Source: Pantoea trifolii (lineage in GTDB: Bacteria > Pseudomonadota > Gammaproteobacteria > Enterobacterales > Enterobacteriaceae). From it: DNA of 64,000 bases. This document shows, piece by piece, positions 1 to 8,887 of this stretch (the first letter of the stretch is position 1; each line of letters opens with the position of its first letter). The stretch lies in assembly GCF_024506435.1 (NCBI RefSeq), contig NZ_JANIET010000001.1, forward strand, positions 2,480,001 to 2,544,000, read 5' to 3'. The notes beneath the pieces were generated by a model that had not been told where the DNA came from, searched no databases, and saw only the letters and a program-made list of their open reading frames with translations. The translations under genes and the position numbers were made by a program.

Positions 1-577
1 GAATCATATCCCATTGTCTAAATACTGCCTGAGAAATGGATTGGGTATCATGCTTATTTGTTTTTAGCACAGCGATATTATATAAGTCATTTCTATAACC
101 TGGAGATTCACGCTCAATACCTTCGTCTAAAAACTTAAGCCGGGCGTTTATATCTGAGAGTCTATTATGCAGGGCCCTACACTTTTCAGGATAGGCTGGA
201 ATATCCTTCAATTCCCCTATTAAAGACTGACTCCCCTTTTCTTCAGGACATAAGATAATATTCGCTACTATTGGTCTTTGCCACATAGCCCAACGTTGCC
301 ATTGAGATTTAGTATGTTGTGTCTGAGCCTCCCATAAAATTGCAGCATTAGTCGATTTCTCATAACGAAACCATGCGATTCCTAATAGGCATAGCCATGC
401 TAACACGCACGGCAATGCTCCATTTATAAAAATATCGATGTAATTTTCGGCATGGAATATAAAAATGGAAAAAAATGCACCAGCTACAATCAAACCTAAC
501 AGAGCAATAAGCCAGAATTTACTAGATGGAGCACTCAATGACTTCTTCTGTGGAATGTCAGGAATTGGCCAATTCAT
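1..577 (-). CDS. T6SS-cargo membrane protein, partial (C-terminus outside window)
   Basis: The reverse strand is open from an ATG at 577 to the window edge, giving 192 residues without a stop. The protein starts MNWPIPDIPQKK and has two probable membrane segments, about residues 26-42 and 51-68, followed by a soluble part rich in Trp and charged residues (WQRWAMWQRP). It starts 5 bases after the PAAR gene stop, so it is probably co-transcribed and translated with it. I do not recognise a family. Membrane proteins of this kind are often found beside vgrG/PAAR genes and may be effectors, immunity proteins or accessory proteins; the position suggests this but does not decide. AT-rich like its neighbours. 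Confidence 0.75.
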   Translation of the reverse strand, partial: MNWPIPDIPQKKSLSAPSSKFWLIALLGLIVAGAFFSIFIFHAENYIDIFINGALPCVLAWLCLLGIAWFRYEKSTNAAILWEAQTQHTKSQWQRWAMWQRPIVANIILCPEEKGSQSLIGELKDIPAYPEKCRALHNRLSDINARLKFLDEGIERESPGYRNDLYNIAVLKTNKHDTQSISQAVFRQWDMI

Positions 578-582
578 CTTAT

Positions 583-846
583 TTATTCAACCATTTCATT
601 CCGAAAACTAATTATTTTACAGCCACATTCACAAATACAATCATGAGTTACCACCTGAACTCCGTTATCCAATAAAGTAGGCTCACCCTGTTTAATGAGG
701 TTATTCCCATGCAATGGACATGACACTATATCTCCTACTAACGCAACTTTCGCTCCTTCAATATACATGGTTGATGAAGCGGATATTACTTTACCGCCGT
801 GTGATGTTTCATCTCCTAAGCAAGTCACTGCTGGCATACATTTCAC
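583..846 (-). CDS. PAAR domain protein (T6SS spike tip)
   Basis: An 87-residue protein that is essentially one PAAR domain: N-terminal MPAVTCLGDETSHGG, then VALVGDIVSCPLHG, then a Cys/His-rich end (THDCICECGCKII) of the kind that holds the metal at the cone tip. PAAR proteins cap the VgrG trimer and help load cargo. There is no C-terminal toxin extension, so this is a plain PAAR. It lies downstream of vgrG, tle and tli on the same strand, with the partial membrane protein 5 bases further on, which fits a vgrG cargo module. Confidence 0.9.
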   Translation of the reverse strand: MKCMPAVTCLGDETSHGGKVISASSTMYIEGAKVALVGDIVSCPLHGNNLIKQGEPTLLDNGVQVVTHDCICECGCKIISFRNEMVE

Positions 847-977
847 CTAAAAATTCAAAGTTAGCCCTAATGAACATCATTCGAAAATTGAATGATTTTC
901 AAATTATATAGATACATAATAAATAATGAGCATAGTAACCACATACCCTCCATTGAGTAGACAGGACAAAAAACTTA

Positions 978-1229
978 TCAAACTAAACTTTTGACACTTA
1001 GTCTTATTAGCAACTGCAAAAACCAATGATCAAATACAAAAAAAGAAGCGAAAAGCATTGATATAAAATAGGTTAAGAAGGATTTTAAACCATTCGCTAA
1101 ATCAGGCCATGAACCGTGACAAGTCAACGATGAATTAATATATTGAGAAATGAAAACCACTACCACACCTACAAAAAAAGACAATAATGGAAATAGCTCC
1201 GTCCAATTATATTTCTTATGATATGACAT
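978..1229 (-). CDS. Small two-span membrane protein, unknown
   Basis: An 83-residue AT-rich reading frame with two strong hydrophobic stretches, about residues 13-31 and 48-75, joined by a short polar loop (SSLTCHGSWPDLANG). I do not recognise it. It lies between the Tli4-like gene and PAAR on the same strand. The ribosome binding site is weak (AGTGATTATCAG before ATG). Position and topology would suit an inner-membrane immunity or accessory protein of the T6SS cargo, but nothing in the sequence proves this, and it could be a chance ORF. Confidence 0.5.
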   Translation of the reverse strand: MSYHKKYNWTELFPLLSFFVGVVVVFISQYINSSLTCHGSWPDLANGLKSFLTYFISMLFASFFVFDHWFLQLLIRLSVKSLV

Positions 1230-1388
1230 CTGATAATCACTCTCTTACTTATGACTACTTGCATGACGCTACTGATGTGTTAAAAAACTGCCCTTTTCAC
1301 TGATGTACTAAACTGGCATTAAAGAAAATGTCAGTACAGTACACATTTATTTCAAAAGAAATGAAGTATTTTAACTGGTTGAGGATGC

Positions 1389-2486
1389 CTAATTTTTAAA
1401 AGCATTCGGACGTATACGAATAGTTTCGGTTATTTTTTGCCAAATTGTCACCGCTTCAACTTGTGTTAGCCTGCCCTCTCCCTCCAGTCCCTGCTGCAGA
1501 AAAGTCAGTGATAACATGGGAGTTAAAGGTGACGCTGTTTTTTCATTAATGTTGATTGCAAAGCGCAGAGCTTTTTCGCCATAGGTATCACTTAGCAATC
1601 CCTCTGCTAGCCACTGCTCGGCATATAATCCATTCAGATCGCGGCGGCCATTAGCTATGGTATAGCCTTCGGCTTTTTTGATGTTTCGTTCCATCATTTC
1701 ACTTCTTTCCAACAATGAATCCTCAGAGGCGCTGTAATTATCGCTGTCAAAATCGAAGTCCAACGCAGGATACTCGGATGCTTTATAAACAAAGCCGTAT
1801 CTTTCCTTTTGATTTTCATTGACATCTTTAATGAATAGCTCTGGCAAGCAGAATCCAGGCTCTACAGGAATTTCATCACTCTGCTTACCAGTAACTCTTT
1901 TTAAAAGATCAGTTAATTCAATTATTTTATTTGGGACTGTATTCCCGTAAATTTCTGGAATATCTTTTCGATCCTCATCATAGCGTGAGGATGTTCCATT
2001 CCTTGCCTTCATTGTTATTTCAACTGCAACGCCATTAGTATAGATATGGGCTTCAAGAATACGAGAGGAGTCAAGGATTTGATAAGACTCATTTCGTTCA
2101 AATATTACCCCATGCATGCCATCAGGCAATGGATATACACCCTTCAGATAGGGCATATCAAGTGTTCTCATTGTCTTTGTGGCTGCTAACTCTGCTTCTC
2201 TGAGTTTGATTTTTTGCTCAAATGCTGGACGATAAATACGCTTATATTTAACAGGTGATTTATTAACATAAGCAATTGAACTATCTGACGGAGAAATAAA
2301 TTTTTCAGGCATGTCAATTAGAAAACGACCAATGCATCGAGTGGTCATTCCTTTTAAAAAATGCGTCACGTTTTTATGCTCCTCACTAGACAAATTTACT
2401 CTTGGTGGCAACCAGTTGTAGCCATACCAGCCAACCGAACCGATGGAAAAAAGTAACAGCGCGATAGTTTTTTTTTTGATTTTCAT
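1389..2486 (-). CDS. Tli4-like T6SS immunity protein
   Basis: A 365-residue protein with an N-terminal membrane anchor or uncleaved signal (residues 5-25, KKTIALLLFSIGSVGWYGY) and a long periplasm-type domain. The start of the mature part (HFLKGMTTRCIGRFLIDMPEKF) and the WLAEGL...LTFLQQGLEG region near the end are typical of Tli4-family proteins, which neutralise phospholipase effectors in the periplasm. Its ATG overlaps the stop of the lipase gene by 4 bases (ATGA), so effector and partner are translationally coupled. The family call is from memory of the pattern; the effector and immunity pairing is an inference from the overlap. Confidence 0.8.
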   Translation of the reverse strand: MKIKKKTIALLLFSIGSVGWYGYNWLPPRVNLSSEEHKNVTHFLKGMTTRCIGRFLIDMPEKFISPSDSSIAYVNKSPVKYKRIYRPAFEQKIKLREAELAATKTMRTLDMPYLKGVYPLPDGMHGVIFERNESYQILDSSRILEAHIYTNGVAVEITMKARNGTSSRYDEDRKDIPEIYGNTVPNKIIELTDLLKRVTGKQSDEIPVEPGFCLPELFIKDVNENQKERYGFVYKASEYPALDFDFDSDNYSASEDSLLERSEMMERNIKKAEGYTIANGRRDLNGLYAEQWLAEGLLSDTYGEKALRFAININEKTASPLTPMLSLTFLQQGLEGEGRLTQVEAVTIWQKITETIRIRPNAFKN

Positions 2487-4090
2487 TTGTCCCTCAACGC
2501 TGTGTGTTGTATTAGCTGCACGATTTTCACCAGCACCTTAAGAGTGAACTGCTGAGCCTGCCTATTTTGAAAGGCGGGTTCATGTTCAACCGGAACCTGA
2601 AACCGACACTGCAAATATTGTTCAGCAATACGCCCAGACCTTTCTGGAACAGTCCCGTCCCCCGCCTCTTCAGCAGGTAGCAATTTATAAGTTTGATTTA
2701 TACCCTTCGCCCATCCGCTGCCAGATAGAGGAGCAGAAATGGTTCTCTTATCAAACATTTCAGTTTTGTCAAGTGCACGTCCTGCGAGCCCATCACGCTG
2801 ACGGTTACGATTAAGCCACGAATCAGCACGCGGTGTATTAGCCCTCCAGCAGACATTACCATAAGCTGGATATGCCATATCCGCGCTGTAGAAAGCCCAA
2901 CTTTTAGGATGGTATTTTCCTGTTAGCTCTTCAATAAATGGCTTCACTTGTTCTTTTATTATTTCAGCGAATATTTTCCAGTCATTGTCACGCTCTGTTT
3001 GATTAGTACTCTTATCCGGATTGATAAACTGGTCTTCACACAACCCCCACCACTTATTTCTTTGCAGATAAATTTCGCTATAAGGATCTGTTTCCGGTAA
3101 TGAAGAAATATTTTTTTCATCCATAATCTTCAGCCAGCGCTGCCCATAGGCTTTTCCCGGTAGAAGTTGCAGAGGACCGGGAGATTGAGAGAGTACTGAA
3201 GTCATTGCTTCGGCATTTCCTCCCAATACCTTTGCAGCAACCCAGCCGATGGTGTCGCCCGTACCGTTTTCCGAGCCGGCCTTCATTCTGCGGTAAGTAG
3301 CAGCTGCCCCTAATGCAGGCATAACTCCATGTATCACACCCAATACCTTATCTGCCCCACTGAGGTTCTGAGTGTAATGCCGGGCAACTAATCCGCCCAT
3401 CGAATGGGTAATTAGAATCACTTTTTCGCACTGCCGTCCTTTATGAAGGTAAAACTGTATTTGTTCATCAATATATTTACTCAACGCGGTTGCTGAATCA
3501 GCGTTTGATTGCAGCCAGTTATATCCCATGGCAAAGACAGGAAAAAGATAGTTGTACGTTAAATCTACTTCCTCCTTACTCAAGGAAATATCACCAGTTT
3601 CAGTTTTCAAAACAGTTGTAAGTAAAGCAACTCTTTCACCATTCTGATAATTATCAAAATCATTAAGAGTATTTTGTAGCCAATCAAGAAAAGTGGCATA
3701 GCTGGTGTAACCTACAGTCCCCCAACCGCGTTGTCGTCGGGTTTTAAGTAGATAGGGTTCTTTTTTATCAACTAGATTTCCACCATCATCCACATCTGTC
3801 ATATTTGGATCCAATAGTTCTTTCCTGGTAACGGAGTTTGCACTAAACCAATCACCTACAATTTGTTTTTTACTATCCAGTCGCCAGACACTTCCTTTTC
3901 TACCATTAGTACTTTTTAAATTGCTCCCCATCACTCCCGGAATAAAAATTACAGGAATAACTCTATCGGGATAGACAACACACTGTTGAACAATATTTTT
4001 TTCTTTAGGAGTACTATAGAGTTGATAACAAGCATTGCCATTTTCATCAAAAGCAGGCTGAATTTTTGATGCCGTTTGTCCCTCAGACAT
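2483..4090 (-). CDS. T6SS phospholipase/lipase effector (Tle), alpha/beta hydrolase
   Basis: A 535-residue alpha/beta hydrolase. Near the N-terminus is VIPVIFIPGVMGSNL, the oxyanion region of LCAT/PGAP1-type lipases, and around residue 225 the nucleophile elbow ILITHSMGGLVARH (HSMGG, a GxSxG-like site). A late GDGTVP segment (EEAGDGTVPERSG) probably carries the catalytic Asp, and HEPAF further on may give the His. There is no signal peptide, as expected for a T6SS cargo protein. It starts 2 bases after vgrG and overlaps the Tli4-like gene by 4 bases. Known Tle enzymes cut membrane phospholipids in target cells; the exact Tle subfamily cannot be settled by eye. Confidence 0.85.
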   Translation of the reverse strand: MSEGQTASKIQPAFDENGNACYQLYSTPKEKNIVQQCVVYPDRVIPVIFIPGVMGSNLKSTNGRKGSVWRLDSKKQIVGDWFSANSVTRKELLDPNMTDVDDGGNLVDKKEPYLLKTRRQRGWGTVGYTSYATFLDWLQNTLNDFDNYQNGERVALLTTVLKTETGDISLSKEEVDLTYNYLFPVFAMGYNWLQSNADSATALSKYIDEQIQFYLHKGRQCEKVILITHSMGGLVARHYTQNLSGADKVLGVIHGVMPALGAAATYRRMKAGSENGTGDTIGWVAAKVLGGNAEAMTSVLSQSPGPLQLLPGKAYGQRWLKIMDEKNISSLPETDPYSEIYLQRNKWWGLCEDQFINPDKSTNQTERDNDWKIFAEIIKEQVKPFIEELTGKYHPKSWAFYSADMAYPAYGNVCWRANTPRADSWLNRNRQRDGLAGRALDKTEMFDKRTISAPLSGSGWAKGINQTYKLLPAEEAGDGTVPERSGRIAEQYLQCRFQVPVEHEPAFQNRQAQQFTLKVLVKIVQLIQHTALRDK

Positions 4091-4092
4091 AA

Positions 4093-6609
4093 TTAACGTT
4101 CCTTATTCAAATTTAACTTAGCGCTAGCAATGTCTGGGAAGTTCTGTGGCGTTACATTTCCTGCACCGTCAGAAGTGGCGATGTTTTTGCCAAGGCCGCT
4201 ATTTATATTTCCCTGAACACTTTTTACAGCTTCTTCCGTTCCTGCCCGAATCAGTTGAGAATTGACTTCATAGTTTCCCTGTTGCCAGGTATTAAACATT
4301 TCACTGGCGCTCTGACCACCAAATTTTTGCCATACTGCCGCCCGCTGAATAATTTTATCCGGCGCACCACTTTCAACCTCACCATTACCGATACGCAGAT
4401 AAGCACCACCACTACCAACCAACAAAATATCCTGCTCTGCACGTATAACAATCTTCCCCTGGCTGCTGCTTACATTTACATCTTTAAGCGCATCCAAAGT
4501 CATCTCATCATCTTGAGCTTGAAGCTCAACTTTGCCTTTAGCCGCGAATATTTTTATGCCCAGCTTTTGAGCAAATAGGCTTACTGCTTCTCCAGCCGCC
4601 ACGGTGAATTTTTCCATCACGCTCAGATCGGTATTCTTTCCCCCGGTCAGCATTAGATTTTCCCCAGCTGACAACTGAATACTTTTCGGTGTACTGGCAG
4701 CAATCCCTGCGGGAGCCGATAACAGCAAGGCAGCCTGTTTCAATTCCTCAATACTGTCCTTCAACAACATCTTCTGTGTTTGCAAATCAGCTAATTCAGC
4801 TTTCGCCGTTTCCGCCGCTCCACGCAGGGATTCCGTCAACAACTGCGCCTGGTGTAGTTGGCTAATTGCAGCCTGCATTTCCAACATCATTCCACTGGCC
4901 GAAGACTGGCAATCCGCCGTGATAAATATGCCGCTACCACCGCGTATTGAAACATGCTTATCACTACGTAGTTCCGCACCTTCCCCACGCAGTGTTCTTG
5001 AAGCATCAACGTTATGCCCCAGATTCAGCTGAGTTTTGCCGCCATATTCGGTACTGAGTTTGATGTGCTCTTCGCCGCGCTTATCTTCCATGCGCAGCTT
5101 ATTCAGCCCAGCGGTGCGAATGACGTTGCGGGTGCTGTTTTTCTCTGTAACGTGATCGACGTGTCGCGAGTCATGCAGCGCATGAGCAATGTAGGGCTGG
5201 TCAGGATCCCCTTCACGGAAGGCAATCGCCACCTCCGTTCCCTGAATCAGCGGGAAGTGGAAACCATACATATCACCGCCATAAGGTTTGGCGAGGCGCA
5301 CCGGCATGCTTTCCTGACCGCGATCTTTGCTCTCTTCATCTGCATCAAACACCACGCGGTACAAACCGGAGGCATCCTGCCAGGCGTAGATATCATTGTC
5401 TTTTGCGCTGGTGACACGCGCTGTCATGGTGCCGCTGACTTTTGGCCGTGGTAACAACCTTGGACGCCAGCACAGCGTTTCGCTGTAAGGCACACCGTTG
5501 AGGTTAATCTGTAACGCCGACTTACGGCTGGCACTGAGGTGGATGCGGGTGACGACGACCGGACTCTGAAGCTGTTCCGGCAGCGTTGGCAAAACACCAT
5601 CAATAATGGTCAGCACCTTGCCTGGAGCCAGCGATGCGTCATTGCTGATGCCAGTAATCAGCGTCTGGCCGCACAAAAAACGTTCGTGATCGAGGCGCGC
5701 GTAATAGTTCGCAGTCTCCGGCGCGGGCACATATTTATCGCCGCTGTCAGGATGACGCGGACGGTAATGATAAACCTGCCCGTAGTTGATCTCATCACCA
5801 TCGCCGCGCGACATATCCGCCTGAACCGAACGTAAAATACGTTGCGCCTCGCGATGGTTGTAATCTTTCGCGACCACCCCTGCTTCGACCACTTTGTGGA
5901 TGATATTCAGTCCCCAGATCGATTCCTGTCCGTTATCTTCCAGGCCGGAAGGGCTGTTAAGTGGCAACGGCTTACCCTGAATAAGCGCAGACTGAGCATC
6001 ACCAAACCGAACAACTTCAGTCTGGGTGTCTGGCTGGAGCGTGAACATGTAAAAGATGCCGACTTCCGACAGCAAGCGGCGAATAAACTGAAGGTCACTT
6101 TCCTGGTACTGATTTATCTGCTCACGCCTGGGATATTCATGCTTCAGGCTGAATTCATATTCCCAGCCCTGAAAACCGTGTTCATCCAGTATCTGGCTTA
6201 CTACTTCCGGAACCGATTTATTCACAAAGAAACGGTGGGAGCGATATTGCTTATCCAGCAATGCAAGGCGTGGCTCAATAACTATTAGATAAGTCACCTG
6301 ATCGGCCGAACCCGTCAGACGGTGAAAATCGGTGATGTAACCATGCACCATTTTTTGCCCCGACAGCCCCATCAACTCGCCCGTACCCATGGTCAGCGTC
6401 GCTGGTTTACGCAGCATCTGCGCGGCCGTGATGTCTTTATCCGGGCTGGTGAACAGCACATCGTAGCGGTAGTTCTCGCTCAGCGCTTCTGCGCCGTTGA
6501 AGTTCTCGACGTCAATACTGGACGAGCACGAAGGGATAGAAAGTTGGTAGCGGTTCAACGTCCCGTTTATTAACGAGGATGCACCTTGCAGTAAATCAGT
6601 CATGTTCAT
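4093..6609 (-). CDS. vgrG: VgrG spike protein with DUF2345 and C-terminal extension
   Basis: VgrG trimers form the puncturing tip of the T6SS. The N-terminal two thirds match gp27/gp5-like VgrG: YRYDVLFTSPDKDI, WEYEFSLKHEYPRREQINQYQESDLQFIRR in outline, and the gp5 OB fold around VRLAKPYGGDMYGFHFPLIQGTEVAIAF. A Glu/Ala-rich coiled stretch and a DUF2345 beta region (VELQAQDDEMTLDALKDVNV) follow. About 75 residues after the DUF2345 part (from AVWQKFGGQ) form an extra tail that may dock the lipase encoded 2 bases downstream. I chose the ATG at 6609 (838 residues), which has AAGGAG 8 bases upstream; an in-frame start further upstream lacks a site. Confidence 0.95.
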   Translation of the reverse strand: MNMTDLLQGASSLINGTLNRYQLSIPSCSSSIDVENFNGAEALSENYRYDVLFTSPDKDITAAQMLRKPATLTMGTGELMGLSGQKMVHGYITDFHRLTGSADQVTYLIVIEPRLALLDKQYRSHRFFVNKSVPEVVSQILDEHGFQGWEYEFSLKHEYPRREQINQYQESDLQFIRRLLSEVGIFYMFTLQPDTQTEVVRFGDAQSALIQGKPLPLNSPSGLEDNGQESIWGLNIIHKVVEAGVVAKDYNHREAQRILRSVQADMSRGDGDEINYGQVYHYRPRHPDSGDKYVPAPETANYYARLDHERFLCGQTLITGISNDASLAPGKVLTIIDGVLPTLPEQLQSPVVVTRIHLSASRKSALQINLNGVPYSETLCWRPRLLPRPKVSGTMTARVTSAKDNDIYAWQDASGLYRVVFDADEESKDRGQESMPVRLAKPYGGDMYGFHFPLIQGTEVAIAFREGDPDQPYIAHALHDSRHVDHVTEKNSTRNVIRTAGLNKLRMEDKRGEEHIKLSTEYGGKTQLNLGHNVDASRTLRGEGAELRSDKHVSIRGGSGIFITADCQSSASGMMLEMQAAISQLHQAQLLTESLRGAAETAKAELADLQTQKMLLKDSIEELKQAALLLSAPAGIAASTPKSIQLSAGENLMLTGGKNTDLSVMEKFTVAAGEAVSLFAQKLGIKIFAAKGKVELQAQDDEMTLDALKDVNVSSSQGKIVIRAEQDILLVGSGGAYLRIGNGEVESGAPDKIIQRAAVWQKFGGQSASEMFNTWQQGNYEVNSQLIRAGTEEAVKSVQGNINSGLGKNIATSDGAGNVTPQNFPDIASAKLNLNKER

Positions 6610-6768
6610 GTCATTCACTCCTTGATGACAGCCGGCCACAACGTCTCTGTCACTGGTGGGGACGTTGAAGACTTTCTCTAGGCTTTGTTAGCGTTTTTTT
6701 GACAGCGGCTGGATAGATTGTCGTGGATGCTATTACGAGACCGCATTTCACGAATAGTTAACTTTGAT

Positions 6769-7221
6769 TTAGAAATTATTCCCGAGGTAATGCGTAATTT
6801 CATTTTCCTGCAGTGGGATGTTTTTAACCTGCTGCCCATTAATTTGGATGGCATTTGAAAACACCCTCGAATTTTGATGCTTTTTAATCGGCTTCAAACT
6901 GAATCTCACGACATATTCTCCATCACTAAACCTGTCAATTACTGACTTGCAAAGACAGATAAACCGCCCGTCCTTTAAGTTAGTATTATTGGACATTAAA
7001 GATTGTCTATCATCTTCATGCCCCCTTCTGAATATACTCATGGATTTTAGCGTGTAGTCGCTGGCTCCTTGCACTTCAAAGCATGCTGCATTTTCTCTTT
7101 GAGTGATATTCGCCGTTTCTGAAAACGTCACCTTATCGCCAAGGCAGCTAGTGAGAAAGACGGAACTCATTATCAGAGTGAAGGAAAACCCTGTTTTATA
7201 AAACAGATGACATTTCATCAT
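6769..7221 (-). CDS. Putative T6SS immunity lipoprotein, copy A
   Basis: A 150-residue lipoprotein: signal segment ending in the lipobox FLTSC (Cys about residue 26), then a small domain with the pattern ...ACFEV... and ...FICLCKS... shared by the two genes just upstream. It is the last of three tandem paralogues after the metallopeptidase gene, and the next gene on this strand is vgrG. The shared Cys positions and the beta-rich look suggest one fold. An immunity role is inferred from the neighbourhood and from similar periplasmic lipoproteins seen at T6SS loci; there is no direct evidence here. AT-rich compared with the tss genes. Confidence 0.75.
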   Translation of the reverse strand: MMKCHLFYKTGFSFTLIMSSVFLTSCLGDKVTFSETANITQRENAACFEVQGASDYTLKSMSIFRRGHEDDRQSLMSNNTNLKDGRFICLCKSVIDRFSDGEYVVRFSLKPIKKHQNSRVFSNAIQINGQQVKNIPLQENEITHYLGNNF

Positions 7222-7311
7222 GATTATCTTAGCGTCATATTTAGTATTTGCCTTACCATTAAAACACTTATCTTGGTGGTTATTTTAGGCGCCAGCTACA
7301 CACCGATTAAA

Positions 7312-7761
7312 TTATTGATAGCTTCGCGCCATTTCAATATTATGTAACTGAAAGCTACCCACGTTTCCATTAACCACTTTAACAGCAACGACAAAGCTTC
7401 TAATCGAATCAAAACCCCCGCCGTTTTTAAGAATAAATTTAACTATATATTCTTTTCCTTCAACAGGCGAAAACTCATCCGGGGAAAGACATAGCATGCC
7501 ATTTGAGATTTCAACGTCCCTGACAATCCTGTTTTTTTGCTCTGTTCGCGGAGTATATCTCAGATTAACTGACAGATAAGTTGGGATATATCCTTCTGCA
7601 TTTTTTATGGGAAAGCAAACATCATTTCCTTTATGTACTGCTTTCGTTGTTTCATCGCACCATCCTCTGTCCCCCGAGCCCGGACATCCGCTAAGAAATA
7701 CAGAACTTATGATCAAAGTAGAAATGACTATATTTCTATTATAAAAACCACGAGCAATCAT
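7312..7761 (-). CDS. Putative T6SS immunity lipoprotein, copy B
   Basis: A 149-residue protein with signal peptide and lipobox FLSGC (Cys about residue 26). The mature part has VCFPI and MLCLSPDEF at the same places as the Cys motifs of copies A and C, and a conserved middle-to-end pattern (EYIVKFILK, compare EYVVRFSLK in copy A). The three genes therefore come from duplication. It lies 52 bases after copy C and 90 bases before copy A. The role is probably protection against the neighbouring peptidase or a related toxin (inference). Confidence 0.75.
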   Translation of the reverse strand: MIARGFYNRNIVISTLIISSVFLSGCPGSGDRGWCDETTKAVHKGNDVCFPIKNAEGYIPTYLSVNLRYTPRTEQKNRIVRDVEISNGMLCLSPDEFSPVEGKEYIVKFILKNGGGFDSIRSFVVAVKVVNGNVGSFQLHNIEMARSYQ

Positions 7762-7813
7762 TTTAACTCACTGAGCGATAAAATTCTTAATCCTTAGATA
7801 ACTCAAAAACAGA

Positions 7814-8251
7814 TCATTCAGAAATAAAAGAGGGAAGATAATCGGAGTTATATAACTTTAAATTTAAAACCCTCCCATCTATAACCATTATGGATGCGAC
7901 TTTTCTAAAGGCAGGGAGTTTCGTTGAGGTTGAAAGCAAAGTGTAATGAATGGTATATGCAGTATTTTCTACCATAGGCCACTGTGATGATGAAAGACAA
8001 CGCTTAGTATTCACTGCTAACAACTCACTTCCCGCGTACGTTTTCCTTAATCCTGAACCATCCTTGTTTTTTATAGAAATGATGCTCAAATAATACGAAT
8101 CATTTTGGGGAGTGCTAATACAAAGCATATCCTTAACCAGAATAATATTTGCATCACGCTTAAACCCAACCTGTTCTTCTCCCAAAGTACATCCGATCAG
8201 AAATAAGCATGTGAGTAAGCTAATAAAATAGTTTTGTAAATGCTTCACCAT
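7814..8251 (-). CDS. Putative T6SS immunity lipoprotein, copy C (next to peptidase)
   Basis: A 145-residue lipoprotein with lipobox FLIGC (Cys about residue 21) and the same Cys pattern as its paralogues (MLCIS, then RCLSSSQW). Its ATG lies inside the end of the metallopeptidase gene (7-base overlap), the closest coupling in the set, so this copy is the best candidate for the true partner of the peptidase. The two copies further downstream may protect against related toxins. Family identity and function are inferred from layout. Confidence 0.78.
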   Translation of the reverse strand: MVKHLQNYFISLLTCLFLIGCTLGEEQVGFKRDANIILVKDMLCISTPQNDSYYLSIISIKNKDGSGLRKTYAGSELLAVNTKRCLSSSQWPMVENTAYTIHYTLLSTSTKLPAFRKVASIMVIDGRVLNLKLYNSDYLPSFISE

Positions 8252-8802
8252 GGAAACCCTCTAAGAGCTACTTTATGTGCTGCACTGGCTTCAGTCTCAC
8301 TCATAGCCTTGATTAATTTAACGTAATTATACATTCTAAATTGATTCCAGCGGTCAAATCCCCATTCGGAGAGAATGTAGTTATCAGCAATAATCTGAGC
8401 TTGCTGTTCCATCGGGTATTCACTCAATAACCGACCATCAAGGTCATAGGTGTAATCAGCCATAAAACTGACCACTCCCCGGCAGATGACACACATGCCT
8501 CTTTCACGTTGCCAGACATGACTGAGTTCATGAATAAATACATGCATGTCAGCGATATCACTCTGTAATAGGTCAGAGAAATCAGCCCTGTATAGCGCGG
8601 TTCTGTAATATATTTCACCATTTGGTGTCATGGCGACGCGCTCATGCTGTAGGCCAAAAGGCAAATAACTGTCATGATGGATCCAGACCTTGCCGTAAGA
8701 GATCTTCTCGCCAAACACCTTTTTGGCAAGTTGTATTTCACCTGCGGTCATCAAGCGCAGGCTCCCCTCTTTAATAGCCGCTTTTCTAGCTTTATCTGTC
8801 AT
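8245..8802 (-). CDS. HELSH zinc metallopeptidase-like putative T6SS effector
   Basis: A 185-residue protein with a zinc site VFIHELSHVWQRERG (HExxH near residues 90-94) and a downstream MEQQAQIIADNY helix that probably supplies the third, Glu, ligand, as in gluzincin-type proteases. This layout is seen in small proteins annotated as vgr- or Rhs-related at T6SS loci. No signal peptide or membrane segment is visible, which suits delivery by the T6SS. The gene overlaps the start of a lipoprotein gene by 7 bases. Target unknown: peptidoglycan stem peptides or periplasmic proteins are both possible, and a periplasmic target would match the lipoprotein partners. Confidence 0.75.
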   Translation of the reverse strand: MTDKARKAAIKEGSLRLMTAGEIQLAKKVFGEKISYGKVWIHHDSYLPFGLQHERVAMTPNGEIYYRTALYRADFSDLLQSDIADMHVFIHELSHVWQRERGMCVICRGVVSFMADYTYDLDGRLLSEYPMEQQAQIIADNYILSEWGFDRWNQFRMYNYVKLIKAMSETEASAAHKVALRGFPW

Positions 8803-8887
8803 GCTTACTCACCCAAAATCATTACACCGCCCTCCTGGCGTCAACGTTCTCCCGCCACAGCGACGGCAGCGGGAGAGTTCGGAAATA

